This document shows positions 15,485-22,647 of a stretch of DNA of 33,403 nt, one piece after another. Both the position numbers and the translations under genes were made by a program. Where the stretch lies: NCBI GenBank assembly GCA_964393465.1, contig CAYMTT010000008.1:1-33403 (forward strand), in the 5' to 3' direction. The notes under the pieces are model-generated. The model searched no databases. It saw nothing but the letters and a program-made list of their open reading frames with translations, and was not told where the DNA came from. Position 1 is the stretch's first letter. Every line of letters begins with the position of its first letter. The stretch comes from CAYMTT01 sp964393465. GTDB taxonomy: Bacteria; Patescibacteriota; Minisyncoccia; Minisyncoccales; MHMH01.

Positions 15485-16051
15485 ATGAGAATAGGGTTGG
15501 ATTTTGACGGAGTTATCTGCGACTGCGGCAGGCTTAAATCCGAATGCGCAAAGATTCTTTACGGAATCGACGCTTGTTCGGCCGATTTCAGGGAGCGGCT
15601 TCTGGTGGACCGGAAACGCCTGACCGAGAGCCAGTACAGAAATCTGCAGAAATTCGTTTACGAGGACCGCAGGGCTTTTCCGATAATGAGCCTTGTTCCG
15701 GAGGTTCTTTTTTTCATTTCCAGGCTGGTTTCGGAAAATCACAGCTTGCGGGTCATTACCGGCAGAACCGGAATCGGTTTGCAGATTGCCGAGGAATGGT
15801 CCTTGTCCCAGGGGCTGCAACTGGAATTCACGGGAGTGGGATTCGGAAAAAACAAGGCCGAGGACGTAAAAGGGCTGGATTTGTATGTGGATGACGATTT
15901 GAAAATACTCCAGCCTTTGTCCGGAATCGTTCCCAATCTGTTCCTTTTTTCCTGGGATTACAATTTCCACCAAAAAGAAGGAGAAATAGCCAAAAGAATA
16001 GCCTCTTGGCGGGAGTTGTACGAGAATATAAGAGAATTAAAGGGCGTTTGA
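15485..16051 (+). CDS. HAD-superfamily phosphatase/nucleotidase-like protein
   Basis: 188 residues. Motif I LDFDGVICD (Asp6, Asp8), motif II VITGRTG (~residue 95) and motif IV DLYVDDDLKIL (~135-140) define a HAD hydrolase, resembling the small 5'-nucleotidase-like group. Substrate unknown. Preceded by AAAAGGAGG seven bases before ATG 15485, one of the few classic Shine-Dalgarno sites here, which fits a leadered position behind tRNA-Arg. Its TGA stop lies in the loop of the terminator that follows. Confidence 0.8.
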   Translation: MRIGLDFDGVICDCGRLKSECAKILYGIDACSADFRERLLVDRKRLTESQYRNLQKFVYEDRRAFPIMSLVPEVLFFISRLVSENHSLRVITGRTGIGLQIAEEWSLSQGLQLEFTGVGFGKNKAEDVKGLDLYVDDDLKILQPLSGIVPNLFLFSWDYNFHQKEGEIAKRIASWRELYENIRELKGV

Positions 16052-16066
16052 AAAGCGCCCTTTTTA
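16041..16066. terminator. bidirectional terminator holding two convergent stop codons
   Basis: Stem AGGGCG/CGCCCT with the HAD stop codon (16049-16051) in the loop and TTTTT after it. The minus-strand stop of the CapA-like gene (16066-16064) lies in the same T-run. Convergent genes thus share about 25 bases. Confidence 0.85.
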
Positions 16067-17080
16067 TTTTATCGTTATGATTCCTTCTTCGATCTGGCTT
16101 TTCAATTCCGGACTGGATCTTCTAGCCAGCTCGGAAAGAAATTCCTCCGCTTTTTTCTGTTCCATTAAAAAAAGCCGGCTGGACCTGCCCTGCAGGGGAT
16201 AGAGCTTGTAGGCAGTTTTTTCCGGCAGGATTTCCAGGGACAGGGCCAGGCTTTCCTGGGTCTCTTTTGAAAAATACTGGTCGAAAATGAAGTTTCCCAG
16301 AGAATAGAAAATTAGCTTTCCTTCGTAAATATCTATTTCCTGGACCACGTGGGGATGGGATCCGATTATCAAGTCGGCTCCGAGATCGATTGTTTTTCGG
16401 GCCAGTTCCGATTGGGAAGGGGAACTTTCCAACTGGTATTCTTGGCCCCAATGGAAGTAAACTATCAGGAATTTTTCCGATTTTGATTTTTCCTCGACGG
16501 TTTCCAGTAATACCGATTCCGGACAGCCCGAAGGATATGTTCTGTTGAAAGCCAGGAAAGACGCGTCTTCTTTTTCGAAGGCGTATTCCGGGCCGCAGTA
16601 AATCGGATCTCCCACGAATCCGATTTTTTCTTTTTCCAGAAGCTCTTTGGTCTCTTTTAAACCTTTCCTTTGCATATTTAAGGTGTGGTTGTTGGCCAGG
16701 GAGAGCAGGTCGAAGTTTCCGTAAGAAATGGTTTCCAGGGATTTTTCAGAGAAGGCGAATTTCATCGATTCGTCGGAAAAATGGGGAGGGTCTTTTACTA
16801 TCGGTCCTTCCAGATTGGCAAAAACAAAGTCGGCTTTTTCCAGAAAGCCTTTTATTTCTTCCAGAGGATAGAGGTAGCTTTCTTTTTCTGTCAGATATTC
16901 CACTCCTCTGTCCAGCATAATGTCTCCCAGGAACAAAAAGACGGTCTTTTTTTGGAGCAAAACTTCCGGGGCTGAATTATTTTCTTTCGGTTTTTCTTCG
17001 CCGGGAAGAACTCCCAGAAAAACCGCCAGCAAAAAGGCCGCCAGCAAGATTATTTTCGATTTTTTCCCAATGGGAACCAT
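16064..17080 (-). CDS. CapA-family metallophosphatase-like protein
   Basis: 338 residues with an N-terminal signal anchor (about 9-26), so the domain faces outside. CapA/PgsA landmarks are LGDIMLDRG (Asp53), FANLEGPI, LANNHTLN, VYFHWGQEY, IIGSHPHVVQ and YSLGNFIFDQ, a calcineurin-like metal site. Relatives take part in poly-glutamate capsule making, but most members of this family have unknown substrates. Its own -10 (TAAAAT, 17092-17087) ends six bases before ATG 17080, just downstream of the tRNA-Ala terminator. Confidence 0.88.
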   Translation of the reverse strand: MVPIGKKSKIILLAAFLLAVFLGVLPGEEKPKENNSAPEVLLQKKTVFLFLGDIMLDRGVEYLTEKESYLYPLEEIKGFLEKADFVFANLEGPIVKDPPHFSDESMKFAFSEKSLETISYGNFDLLSLANNHTLNMQRKGLKETKELLEKEKIGFVGDPIYCGPEYAFEKEDASFLAFNRTYPSGCPESVLLETVEEKSKSEKFLIVYFHWGQEYQLESSPSQSELARKTIDLGADLIIGSHPHVVQEIDIYEGKLIFYSLGNFIFDQYFSKETQESLALSLEILPEKTAYKLYPLQGRSSRLFLMEQKKAEEFLSELARRSSPELKSQIEEGIITIK

Positions 17081-17086
17081 TAGCTC

Positions 17087-17092
17087 ATTTTA
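17087..17092 (-). promoter_or_regulatory. possible leaderless -10 of the CapA-like gene
   Basis: TAAAAT on the minus strand ends six bases before ATG 17080. The best -35 candidates (TTTTGT or TTGTAT) are weak or badly spaced and overlap the upstream terminator U-run. Confidence 0.35.
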
Positions 17093-17110
17093 TCTTAAAT
17101 GTCCCCATAC

Positions 17111-17133
17111 AAAAAGACGGCCTTACTGCCGTC
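17111..17133 (-). terminator. terminator after tRNA-Ala
   Basis: On the minus strand, stem GACGGC/GCCGTC with a 6-base loop followed by TTTTTG, eight bases past the tRNA-Ala CCA. It separates the tRNA from the CapA-like gene. Confidence 0.8.
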
Positions 17134-17143
17134 TGAAATTTGG

Positions 17144-17216
17144 TGGACCCGGCGGGACTCGAACCCGCGACCTCCTGAATGCCGATCAGACGCTCTACCA
17201 ACTGAGCTACGGGCCC
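17144..17216 (-). tRNA. tRNA-Ala(GGC) with C33
   Basis: Acceptor GGGCCCG/CGGGTCC contains the G3-U70 pair that defines alanine tRNAs; A73, CCA encoded at 17143-17141; T-loop TTCGAGT. The anticodon loop is TCGGCAT: anticodon GGC, but position 33 is C instead of the near-universal U. Confidence 0.92.
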
Positions 17217-17227
17217 ATCTCATTGAA

Positions 17228-17256
17228 ATTATATCAATTAAGGGGTTTTCGGTCAA
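17228..17256 (-). promoter_or_regulatory. promoter of tRNA-Ala
   Basis: TTGACC (17256-17251), 17 bp, TATAAT (17233-17228) with extended TGA; tRNA-Ala starts 11 bases after the -10. Divergent from the tRNA-Ser promoter nine bases away. Confidence 0.75.
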
Positions 17257-17264
17257 CAAGGGGT

Positions 17265-17293
17265 TTGCGCCTTTGACTTTTAAAGGGTAAAAT
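17265..17293 (+). promoter_or_regulatory. promoter of the tRNA-Ser/infB operon
   Basis: TTGCGC (17265-17270), 17 bp, TAAAAT (17288-17293), 23 bases before tRNA-Ser. It is the only promoter I see ahead of the DUF4446-infB-rbfA-nrnA genes. Confidence 0.55.
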
Positions 17294-17316
17294 GATAAGA
17301 ATAAAAGTTAAAACGT

Positions 17317-17403
17317 GGCGGGGTGTGCCGAATCGGCTAAGGCGCTGCTCTCGAAAAGCAGAGGGTAGAAATACCCGTGTGAGTTCGAGTCTCACCCCCG
17401 CCG
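17317..17403 (+). tRNA. tRNA-Ser(CGA)
   Basis: Acceptor GGCGGGG/CCCCGCC, loop CTCGAAA giving CGA, long variable arm (GGGTAGAAATACCC), T-loop TTCGAGT, G73, no encoded CCA. It heads the translation-factor operon. Confidence 0.95.
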
Positions 17404-17414
17404 CCTCCCTTTTC

Positions 17415-17780
17415 ATGTTTCAAATATTCAAAAAAGAAAAAGAAAAGCCAAAAGATTTAAAAGAAGTTTTGGATTGCCTTAAAAAGGTTAGTGAAAAACA
17501 AGAGGAGATTTCTTCGGAAATGGAAAAAATGAAAAAAGAGGCACAAAAAAGCCTGGACCGAGTCGGAGTGGTGAGATTCAACCCCTTCAAGGAAATCGGA
17601 AGCGACCAGAGCTTTTCCATAGCCGTGCTGGACGGCAGAAAAGACGGATTCGTGCTCACTTCCCATTACGGCAGAGACAGCAACAGGGTTTATGCCAAGC
17701 CGATAAAACAGGGGGAGTCTAAATATCCGCTTTCCCAAGAAGAAAAAAAAGCCATAGCAAAAGCAATTGAAAATGACTGA
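17415..17780 (+). CDS. DUF4446 family protein
   Basis: 121 residues. An N-terminal charged coiled coil (~10-45) is followed by the conserved block VGVVRFNPFKEIGSDQSFSI and the SHYGRDSNRVYAKPI segment typical of DUF4446, ending with a KYPLSQEEKKAIAKA helix. Function unknown. The frame is open upstream through tRNA-Ser, but ATG 17415, 11 bases after the tRNA, gives the family N-terminus. It lacks the N-terminal membrane helix many members have. It overlaps infB by eight bases. Confidence 0.75.
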   Translation: MFQIFKKEKEKPKDLKEVLDCLKKVSEKQEEISSEMEKMKKEAQKSLDRVGVVRFNPFKEIGSDQSFSIAVLDGRKDGFVLTSHYGRDSNRVYAKPIKQGESKYPLSQEEKKAIAKAIEND

Positions 17781-19275
17781 GAAAAACGTTCAAAAAAAAG
17801 GTCTTAATTCCCGGCCACCCATAGTGGTCGTTTTAGGGCATGTCGACCATGGGAAAACCAGCATTTTGGAGGCGGTCAAGGATTTAAAGATAACCAGCAA
17901 GGAATCGGGAGGAATCACCCAGCACATAGGAGCTTACGAAATCGAGCACAAAGGGAAAAAGATAACTTTCATCGACACTCCCGGGCACGAGGCGTTCTCT
18001 GCCATGCGCTCCCGGGGAGCCAGAGTGGCAGATATTGCCATACTGGTGGTTGCCGCCGAAGAGGGGATAAAACCTCAGACCAAAGAAGCCATAGCCCATA
18101 TTAAAAAAGCGGGAATTCCCCTGATAGTCGCCATAAACAAGATGGATAAGCTCGAAGCCGATCCTGAAAGGGTGAAAAGAGAGCTTTTCCAGCAGGAAGT
18201 TCAGGTGGAATCTTCCGGGGGAAATATCCCTTCGGTGGAAATGTCCGCCACAACCAAAAAAGGCATAGAAGATCTTTTGGAGGTTATTTTGCTGGTGGCC
18301 GAAATGGAAGATTTCCGGGGAGATTTTTCCAAGCCCGCAGAAGGAGTGGTCATCGAATCCTATATGGACAGCAAGAGAGGGGTTACGGCCACGCTCTTGG
18401 TCAGAGATGGAGTGTTGAATAAGGGAGAGGTGGTAGCTGCCGCCTCCGCTCTGGGGAAAATCAGGATTCTGGAGAATTTTCAAGGAGAAAGCCTTCAAAA
18501 AGCTTTTCCTTCGACTCCGGTGGTGGCCATCGGCCTGGACCAAGTTCCCCAAGTGGGAGAGAAGTTCGAGGTTTATCCCGATTTGGAATCGGCCCGGGCC
18601 CATATTGCCAAAAAAGAGAAGAAGTCTGAAGAAAGGGAAGTGGTTTTCGTGGAAAACGGCAAAAAAGTCCTGAACTTGATTTTAAAGGCCGACGTCAGAG
18701 GATCTGTTGAAGCCATTACAGAGTCTTTGAAATCTTTGCCGCAGGAAAAAGTCCTTTTGAGAGTGTTAACGGGAGAGGTGGGAGATATTAATGAAGGGGA
18801 CGTCAAGCTGGCTCTTTCCAGCCGGGCTTTAATTTTGGGATTCAGGGTCAAGGTGTCGCCAGCCGCCGAAATTCTGGCAGAAAGAGAGGATGTAAAGATA
18901 AGGAGTTTTGACGTCATCTATGAACTGATTCAGGAAGTCCGCCAGAGAATGGAAAAATCTCTGGGGACAGAAAGAATCAAAGTGGAAACCGGCAGAATGA
19001 AAGTGCTGGCGGTATTTTTGAGCGACAAAAAGCGCCAGATAGTCGGGGGCAGGGTTTCCGAGGGAGAAATGAGAAAGGGATCTTTTCTGGAATTGTTCCG
19101 GGGAGAGGATTTCCTCGGCAAAGGAAAGGCGATAAACCTGCAGAAGAACAAAAAAGACGCTGACAAAGCTTTGAGAGGGGAAGAGTGCGGGATTCTCTAC
19201 GAAGGGGAGGCCAAGGTCGAAAAAGGCGACATCCTGGTCGCTTACACAGAAGAAAGCAAGAAAGGGGAGTTATGA
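17773..19275 (+). CDS. infB: translation initiation factor IF-2 (short form)
   Basis: GTPase that places initiator tRNA on the ribosome. G1 GHVDHGKTS (22-30), G2 GGITQHIGAY, G3 DTPGHEAF, G4 NKMDK and G5 SATTKKG are all present, followed by domain II, C1 and C2. At 500 residues it lacks the N-terminal domains of typical bacterial IF-2 (700-900 residues): the G domain starts about 16 residues in. ATG 17773 is preferred over the in-frame TTG at 17767. It overlaps DUF4446 and rbfA (ATGA). Confidence 0.97.
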   Translation: MTEKNVQKKGLNSRPPIVVVLGHVDHGKTSILEAVKDLKITSKESGGITQHIGAYEIEHKGKKITFIDTPGHEAFSAMRSRGARVADIAILVVAAEEGIKPQTKEAIAHIKKAGIPLIVAINKMDKLEADPERVKRELFQQEVQVESSGGNIPSVEMSATTKKGIEDLLEVILLVAEMEDFRGDFSKPAEGVVIESYMDSKRGVTATLLVRDGVLNKGEVVAAASALGKIRILENFQGESLQKAFPSTPVVAIGLDQVPQVGEKFEVYPDLESARAHIAKKEKKSEEREVVFVENGKKVLNLILKADVRGSVEAITESLKSLPQEKVLLRVLTGEVGDINEGDVKLALSSRALILGFRVKVSPAAEILAEREDVKIRSFDVIYELIQEVRQRMEKSLGTERIKVETGRMKVLAVFLSDKKRQIVGGRVSEGEMRKGSFLELFRGEDFLGKGKAINLQKNKKDADKALRGEECGILYEGEAKVEKGDILVAYTEESKKGEL

Positions 19276-19613
19276 GCAGAAGGATCGAAAAAGTCGACCA
19301 ACTTATAAAAAAGGAGCTTTCCGGGATTATCTTGAAAGAGCTCAATTTCCCCCGAGACCTTTTGGTTACTTTAACCCGGGTGGAAGTTTCTTCTGACTTG
19401 AGAGAAGCCAAAGTTTACGTAAGCGTTCTGCCCGCCGGAAAAGGAAAAGATGTTTTGCAGACCCTGGATAGCTTTCTTTATCTCTTGCAGCAGAAATTGA
19501 ACAAACGCCTGCAGATGAGGCCTTTGCCCCGGATAGTTTTCAAGAAAGAGGAAAAAACGGGAGAAGCGGGAAGGATTGAAGAGCTTTTGGAAAAGATAAA
19601 AAAGAACTCTTGA
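19272..19613 (+). CDS. rbfA: ribosome-binding factor A
   Basis: Small KH-fold 30S maturation factor, 113 residues. Visible: RRIEKVDQLIKKELSGII, LVTLTRVEVSSDLREAKVYVS and LRMRP-like LQMRPLPRIVF. ATG 19272 overlaps the infB stop and has GGGGAG upstream. The infB-rbfA order is widely conserved. The longer open frame upstream lies inside infB and is not used. Confidence 0.93.
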   Translation: MSRRIEKVDQLIKKELSGIILKELNFPRDLLVTLTRVEVSSDLREAKVYVSVLPAGKGKDVLQTLDSFLYLLQQKLNKRLQMRPLPRIVFKKEEKTGEAGRIEELLEKIKKNS

Positions 19614-19614
19614 T

Positions 19615-20589
19615 ATGGAAGATTCTTTTTACCGGCAATTCCGTGATATTTCCGATTTACTGAAGGATTCCCGCAGAGTTTTGGTGGCCGCCCACGAAAA
19701 TCCGGATCCCGACGCCGTTTCTTCGGTTTTGGCCGTCCATCGGGTTTTGATCGAAAAAAACAAAGAAAGTTTTCCCTTCTTGCCCGATCCCGCTCCCAGA
19801 AATCTCAGCTATCTCCCCGGCTTTTTCGAAATAAAGCAGGAAATCGGCAGCTTTCGGCCCGATCTCTTGTTCTGTCTGGACTACGGAGATTTCAAAAGGC
19901 TGCGTCTTCCTTCTGAAATTACTGAAAACCCCTCCTTGAAGATAATCACCTTGGATCATCATGTCCAAAGCGACCAGAGGGGGGAGGTAAAGATAGTGGA
20001 GCCGGAATTTTCTTCTGCGGCCGAAATCGTCTATTATTGGCTGAAACACGAGAATATCGAAATAGACAGAGAGTTGGCTTCCTGCCTTTTGGCCGGAATT
20101 ATTTCAGACAGCGGAGGCCTTAAGCATGTTTGCACCGGAGCCAGAACCATGAGAATAGTTTCAGAGCTCATTTCCAAAGGAATTTCCCTGAACAAAACCG
20201 CCGGACAGACCCTGGCTTTTCAAAGGCCTCTGGATTTTTTCAAAGCCTGGGGGAAAGTGCTTTCCGGAATCGAAGTGGATGGAGCTACCGGCTTGGCTTA
20301 TTCTTCGATTTCTCTTGAAGAATGCCGGGATTTTGGTATAAATCTGGCGGATTTTGACGGAGTGGCCAATTTGATTTCTTCAGCTTCCCCCAGAAACTTC
20401 GGGCTTTTCCTGGTAGAGTACGAAAAAGGAAAAGTGAAGGGAAGTCTGCGCTCCGAGCCCCACGGAGGAGTAAACGTGGTCAGAATAGCCAAGGCTCTGG
20501 GCGGGGGAGGGCATCCGTATGCGGCCGGCTTTCAGCAGGAGGCGGAATTCGGGCAAATATTGAAAAAAGTTCTGAATTTGGTAGAATAA
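19615..20589 (+). CDS. DHH/DHHA1 phosphoesterase (NrnA-like)
   Basis: 324 residues. Family role: degradation of nano-RNA and pAp or cyclic-dinucleotide products using Mn. Motifs: HENPDPDAVSS (27-37), CLDYGD (Asp89), LDHH (114-116), GIISDSGGLKH (Asp165) and the C-terminal GGGGHPYAAGF of DHHA1 (~300). In motif I the usual DGDA is DPDA, a Pro in place of Gly between the metal-ligand Asps. Its place after rbfA is a common arrangement. The tRNA-Cys promoter lies in its last codons. Confidence 0.9.
   Translation: MEDSFYRQFRDISDLLKDSRRVLVAAHENPDPDAVSSVLAVHRVLIEKNKESFPFLPDPAPRNLSYLPGFFEIKQEIGSFRPDLLFCLDYGDFKRLRLPSEITENPSLKIITLDHHVQSDQRGEVKIVEPEFSSAAEIVYYWLKHENIEIDRELASCLLAGIISDSGGLKHVCTGARTMRIVSELISKGISLNKTAGQTLAFQRPLDFFKAWGKVLSGIEVDGATGLAYSSISLEECRDFGINLADFDGVANLISSASPRNFGLFLVEYEKGKVKGSLRSEPHGGVNVVRIAKALGGGGHPYAAGFQQEAEFGQILKKVLNLVE
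20560..20587 (+). promoter_or_regulatory. promoter of tRNA-Cys/tRNA-Leu
   Basis: TTGAAA (20560-20565), 16 bp, TAGAAT (20582-20587) with extended TGG, inside the 3' end of the DHH gene; tRNA-Cys begins 11 bases on. Confidence 0.65.
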
Positions 20590-20598
20590 TTAAGCTAA

Positions 20599-20671
20599 GG
20601 CCAGGTAGCCAAGCAGCTAAGGCATCGGTCTGCAAAACCGATATACACGGGTGCAAATCCCGTCCTGGCCT
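20599..20671 (+). tRNA. tRNA-Cys(GCA) with A18/G55
   Basis: Acceptor GGCCAGG/CCTGGCC, loop CTGCAAA giving GCA, U73 as required for cysteine. The D-loop AAGCAGCTAA has A18-G19 instead of G18-G19, and the T-loop is TGCAAAT with G55 instead of U55. The G15-C48 Levitt pair is kept. CCA is not encoded. Confidence 0.93.
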
Positions 20672-20680
20672 CCTTGTTTT

Positions 20681-20767
20681 GCCCGGGTGCTGGAATTAGA
20701 AGACAGTATGGGCTTAAAACCCATTGGAGATTTTATCTCCGTGAGAGTGCAAGTCTCTCCCCGGGCA
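20681..20767 (+). tRNA. tRNA-Leu(UAA) with A18/G55
   Basis: Acceptor GCCCGGG/CCCGGGC, loop CTTAAAA giving UAA, long variable arm (GGAGATTTTATCTCC), A73. The D-loop GAATTAGAAGA has A18-G19, and the T-loop is TGCAAGT with G55, as in the neighbouring tRNA-Cys. Confidence 0.93.
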
Positions 20768-20778
20768 CAAATTAAAAA

Positions 20779-20806
20779 CCCCTTCTTTGAAGGGGCTTTT
20801 AATTTT
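20779..20806. terminator. bidirectional terminator between tRNA-Leu and the 3D-domain gene
   Basis: Seven-bp stem CCCCTTC/GAAGGGG with a 3-base loop, TTTT and AATTTT on the plus side, and AAAAA giving a U-run on the minus side. Confidence 0.9.
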
Positions 20807-21272
20807 CCAGAACTTCGACCAGGGCCTTTTTGGCTCCGAACTCTTTGGCCTGATAGTAAGAGGGGAACCAGATGTCCAAATGGTAGTATCCCTTTCTTCG
20901 GTGCATCCGGTCTTCGATTACGAATATTTCGTCTCCGTAGATTTCCGGCAGCCGAATTTTCGTTCCGAAAGGCAGGAGGTTGTTGGCAGCTATCCCTTCT
21001 CTCACCCAGGTGCCCGCGGCCGTAATAAAGGGATCGTCATCTGTTTCTTCGGGTCTGGAAGAGTAGGCGGTGATTATCATATTGATGGTTCTTGCCACTT
21101 TCGGTTCGGGCAGAGGGGAAGTTGGCAAAAGGCTGTTTTTCTGGATAACGGAAAGACCGGAAATCGGTTTTTCCGGATTTTCTTTTCCGGCTTCGGGCCC
21201 TGCGAAAAAAGTTGCCAGGGTGAGGAACGAAGCCAGAAGCGTTATTAAGATCGATTCCAGTAATTTTGGCAT
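20799..21272 (-). CDS. secreted or anchored 3D-domain protein
   Basis: 157 residues: N-terminal membrane helix or signal (about 5-25), a linker rich in Pro/Ser, then a 3D domain (~62-155) with ITAYSS, ITAAGTWVREGIAAN, LPFGTKIRLP, VIEDRMHRR and YYHLDIWF, including the three conserved Asp. Such domains occur in MltA and YocH/Rpf-type cell-wall enzymes, so a peptidoglycan-related role outside the membrane is likely. A hairpin and TTTT lie just before its ATG. Confidence 0.85.
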   Translation of the reverse strand: MPKLLESILITLLASFLTLATFFAGPEAGKENPEKPISGLSVIQKNSLLPTSPLPEPKVARTINMIITAYSSRPEETDDDPFITAAGTWVREGIAANNLLPFGTKIRLPEIYGDEIFVIEDRMHRRKGYYHLDIWFPSYYQAKEFGAKKALVEVLEN

Positions 21273-21273
21273 T

Positions 21274-21296
21274 TTAAAACCCCTTTGGCAGGGGTT
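21274..21296 (-). terminator. terminator-like hairpin ahead of the 3D-domain gene
   Basis: On the minus strand, stem AACCCC/GGGGTT with a 7-base loop, followed by TTTA and the ATG of the 3D gene. It probably ends the tRNA-Gly(GCC) transcript or attenuates read-through into the gene. An extended -10 (TGG-TATAAC) overlaps its 5' arm and could start an mRNA inside the hairpin, free of the structure. Confidence 0.5.
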
Positions 21297-21338
21297 ATAC
21301 CATATTACCTTGTTTTTAAAGAAAAGTCAATAGTTTGG

Positions 21339-21411
21339 AGCGGGCGATGGGATTCGCACCCACGACCTTTTCCTTGGCAAGGAAACGTTCTAGCTGCTGA
21401 ACTACGCCCGC
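21339..21411 (-). tRNA. tRNA-Gly(GCC) with A18/G55
   Basis: Acceptor GCGGGCG/CGCCCGC, loop TTGCCAA giving GCC, U73, CCA encoded at 21338-21336. The D-loop AGCAGCTA has A18-G19, and the T-loop TGCGAAT has G55. Its first base directly follows the TAA stop of the HTH gene. Confidence 0.93.
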
Positions 21412-22128
21412 TTATGAAATTTTTTGTATTATACCTTGGATCCACCCTCTTGTTTTCCAAGTAAGTTCTGTATTATATACTTCCAGATGCAACGTACCAT
21501 AGGGAAGAGTATTGGAAGATCTTTTGTGTTTGCTCGCTTTGCTTATTTGGAAGAATGGTTTTGAAAATCTTTTTTTAGGCAAGTTTGTAATTTTTGACCA
21601 ATAAGATAGAGCCGTTTTAGGATTAATTTGTGGGTAAAGATGCATTCTAGCAGTTATTTTTTCTTTAGGAATTTTAGCTGTTTCTTCCAGGAATTTCATC
21701 ATAATTTTAATCATGGATGAGTCGGAATTACTAAATCTAAACATATTACGATTTTTTTTATCCCCCTCTGCCCAATAAAGAGCAGCGCCAATTAATTTTA
21801 GGTCTTTCGGGGATAAATTTTTTATTTCTCGACAAGATTTGTTTTTATATTTTTCCCTTAATTTATTTGCTTCTTGAGAGCGGATTGGGCCGTACAATTT
21901 ATTGTAAGCAATCAGTCCTTTTGCTATACCTCTTTTGATTTTTCTTTCAATGCGTTGCTGAGCAGATTTTGATAATTTAACTTTACGGGTCCAAAGATAA
22001 GCCGTACCCTTAGAGATCTCAAATTTATCAGCGATTTCTTTATAGCTCCAACCTTTTTGGCGCAATTTGATTGCTTGTTGCTTATTTTTTCTGTAGGTTG
22101 GAATTAATTGAACGGATGGTGCTCCCAT
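21412..22128 (-). CDS. HTH protein with LAGLIDADG/WhiA-like region
   Basis: 238 residues. N-terminal helix-turn-helix (IKLRQKGWSYKEIADKFEISKGTAYLW, about 18-48) followed by a basic region. A segment LIGAALYWAEGDK then RFSNSDSSMIKIMMKFLEE resembles the first helix-strand unit of LAGLIDADG/WhiA-type domains, and a second half (LEVYNTELTWKTRGWIQGI) is compatible. It may be a regulator or a degenerate homing endonuclease. The gene is AT-rich and sits between two tRNAs, which suggests acquisition. ATG 22128 is chosen over 22164 because the latter lies within the -35. The TAA stop abuts tRNA-Gly. Confidence 0.7.
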   Translation of the reverse strand: MGAPSVQLIPTYRKNKQQAIKLRQKGWSYKEIADKFEISKGTAYLWTRKVKLSKSAQQRIERKIKRGIAKGLIAYNKLYGPIRSQEANKLREKYKNKSCREIKNLSPKDLKLIGAALYWAEGDKKNRNMFRFSNSDSSMIKIMMKFLEETAKIPKEKITARMHLYPQINPKTALSYWSKITNLPKKRFSKPFFQISKASKHKRSSNTLPYGTLHLEVYNTELTWKTRGWIQGIIQKIS

Positions 22129-22134
22129 TATTTT

Positions 22135-22164
22135 ATTGTATCGTTCGTTCGATAATAATGTCAA
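22135..22164 (-). promoter_or_regulatory. promoter of the HTH gene with a palindrome between -35 and -10
   Basis: Perfect TTGACA (22164-22159), 18-bp spacer, TACAAT (22140-22135), six bases before ATG 22128. The spacer holds TATCG-6-CGATA (22154-22139), a possible operator for the HTH protein itself. Confidence 0.65.
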
Positions 22165-22178
22165 TGTGCATAAATTTG

Positions 22179-22251
22179 TGCCGGAGGCCAGACTTGCACT
22201 GGCTACCTCAGCTTTTTCAGAGCTGCGCTCTACTCCATGAGCTACTCCGGC
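22179..22251 (-). tRNA. tRNA-Phe(GAA) with A18/G55
   Basis: Acceptor GCCGGAG/CTCCGGC, loop CTGAAAA giving GAA, A73, no encoded CCA. The D-loop ATGGAGTA reads A18-G19, and the T-loop TGCAAGT has G55. The Levitt pair appears reversed to U15-A48, which supports this alignment. It follows the Nudix stop by four bases. Confidence 0.92.
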
Positions 22252-22255
22252 TCAT

Positions 22256-22645
22256 TTAAGGAAGGATTTTTCCTTCAATATAGTTTTTCAGGAACAGGGC
22301 GGTGGGTTCGGGAAGGCGATTTTCGGGAAACCAGCCGATTTTCGAGAATTCCCTGTAACTCTTTTTTGTTTGCCCTTTTTTCCAGGAGCTTTCCACCCAT
22401 ATTGTAATATAATGCTTTTTTTCCTTTTTGAAAAGGTCTTGGGTGAATCCTTTCACTTCCAGATTCTTTATTTCCAGTCCGGTCTCTTCTTTAACCTCCC
22501 TTCTGGCACACTCGAGAACGGATTCTCCGTAATCTATGTGGCCGCCCGGCGGCGCCCATTGGCCTGCAGCGTGGGAGCCTTTTCTCTTTATCAGCAGAAT
22601 CTTCCCTTCTTTTTTGATTATTACTCCGACGCCTACTTTTACCAT
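22256..22645 (-). CDS. Nudix hydrolase
   Basis: 129 residues. A complete Nudix box GX5EX7REUXEEXGU runs from Gly35 to Leu57 (REVKEETGL). Such enzymes cleave nucleoside diphosphates linked to another group; the C-terminal half is too variable to name the substrate, though MutT-like cleaning of oxidised nucleotides is possible. ATG 22645 is chosen over an in-frame GTG inside tRNA-Val; the A of this ATG is the A of the tRNA-encoded CCA, so processing leaves almost no leader. Confidence 0.88.
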   Translation of the reverse strand: MVKVGVGVIIKKEGKILLIKRKGSHAAGQWAPPGGHIDYGESVLECARREVKEETGLEIKNLEVKGFTQDLFKKEKKHYITIWVESSWKKGQTKKSYREFSKIGWFPENRLPEPTALFLKNYIEGKILP

Positions 22646-22647
22646 GG

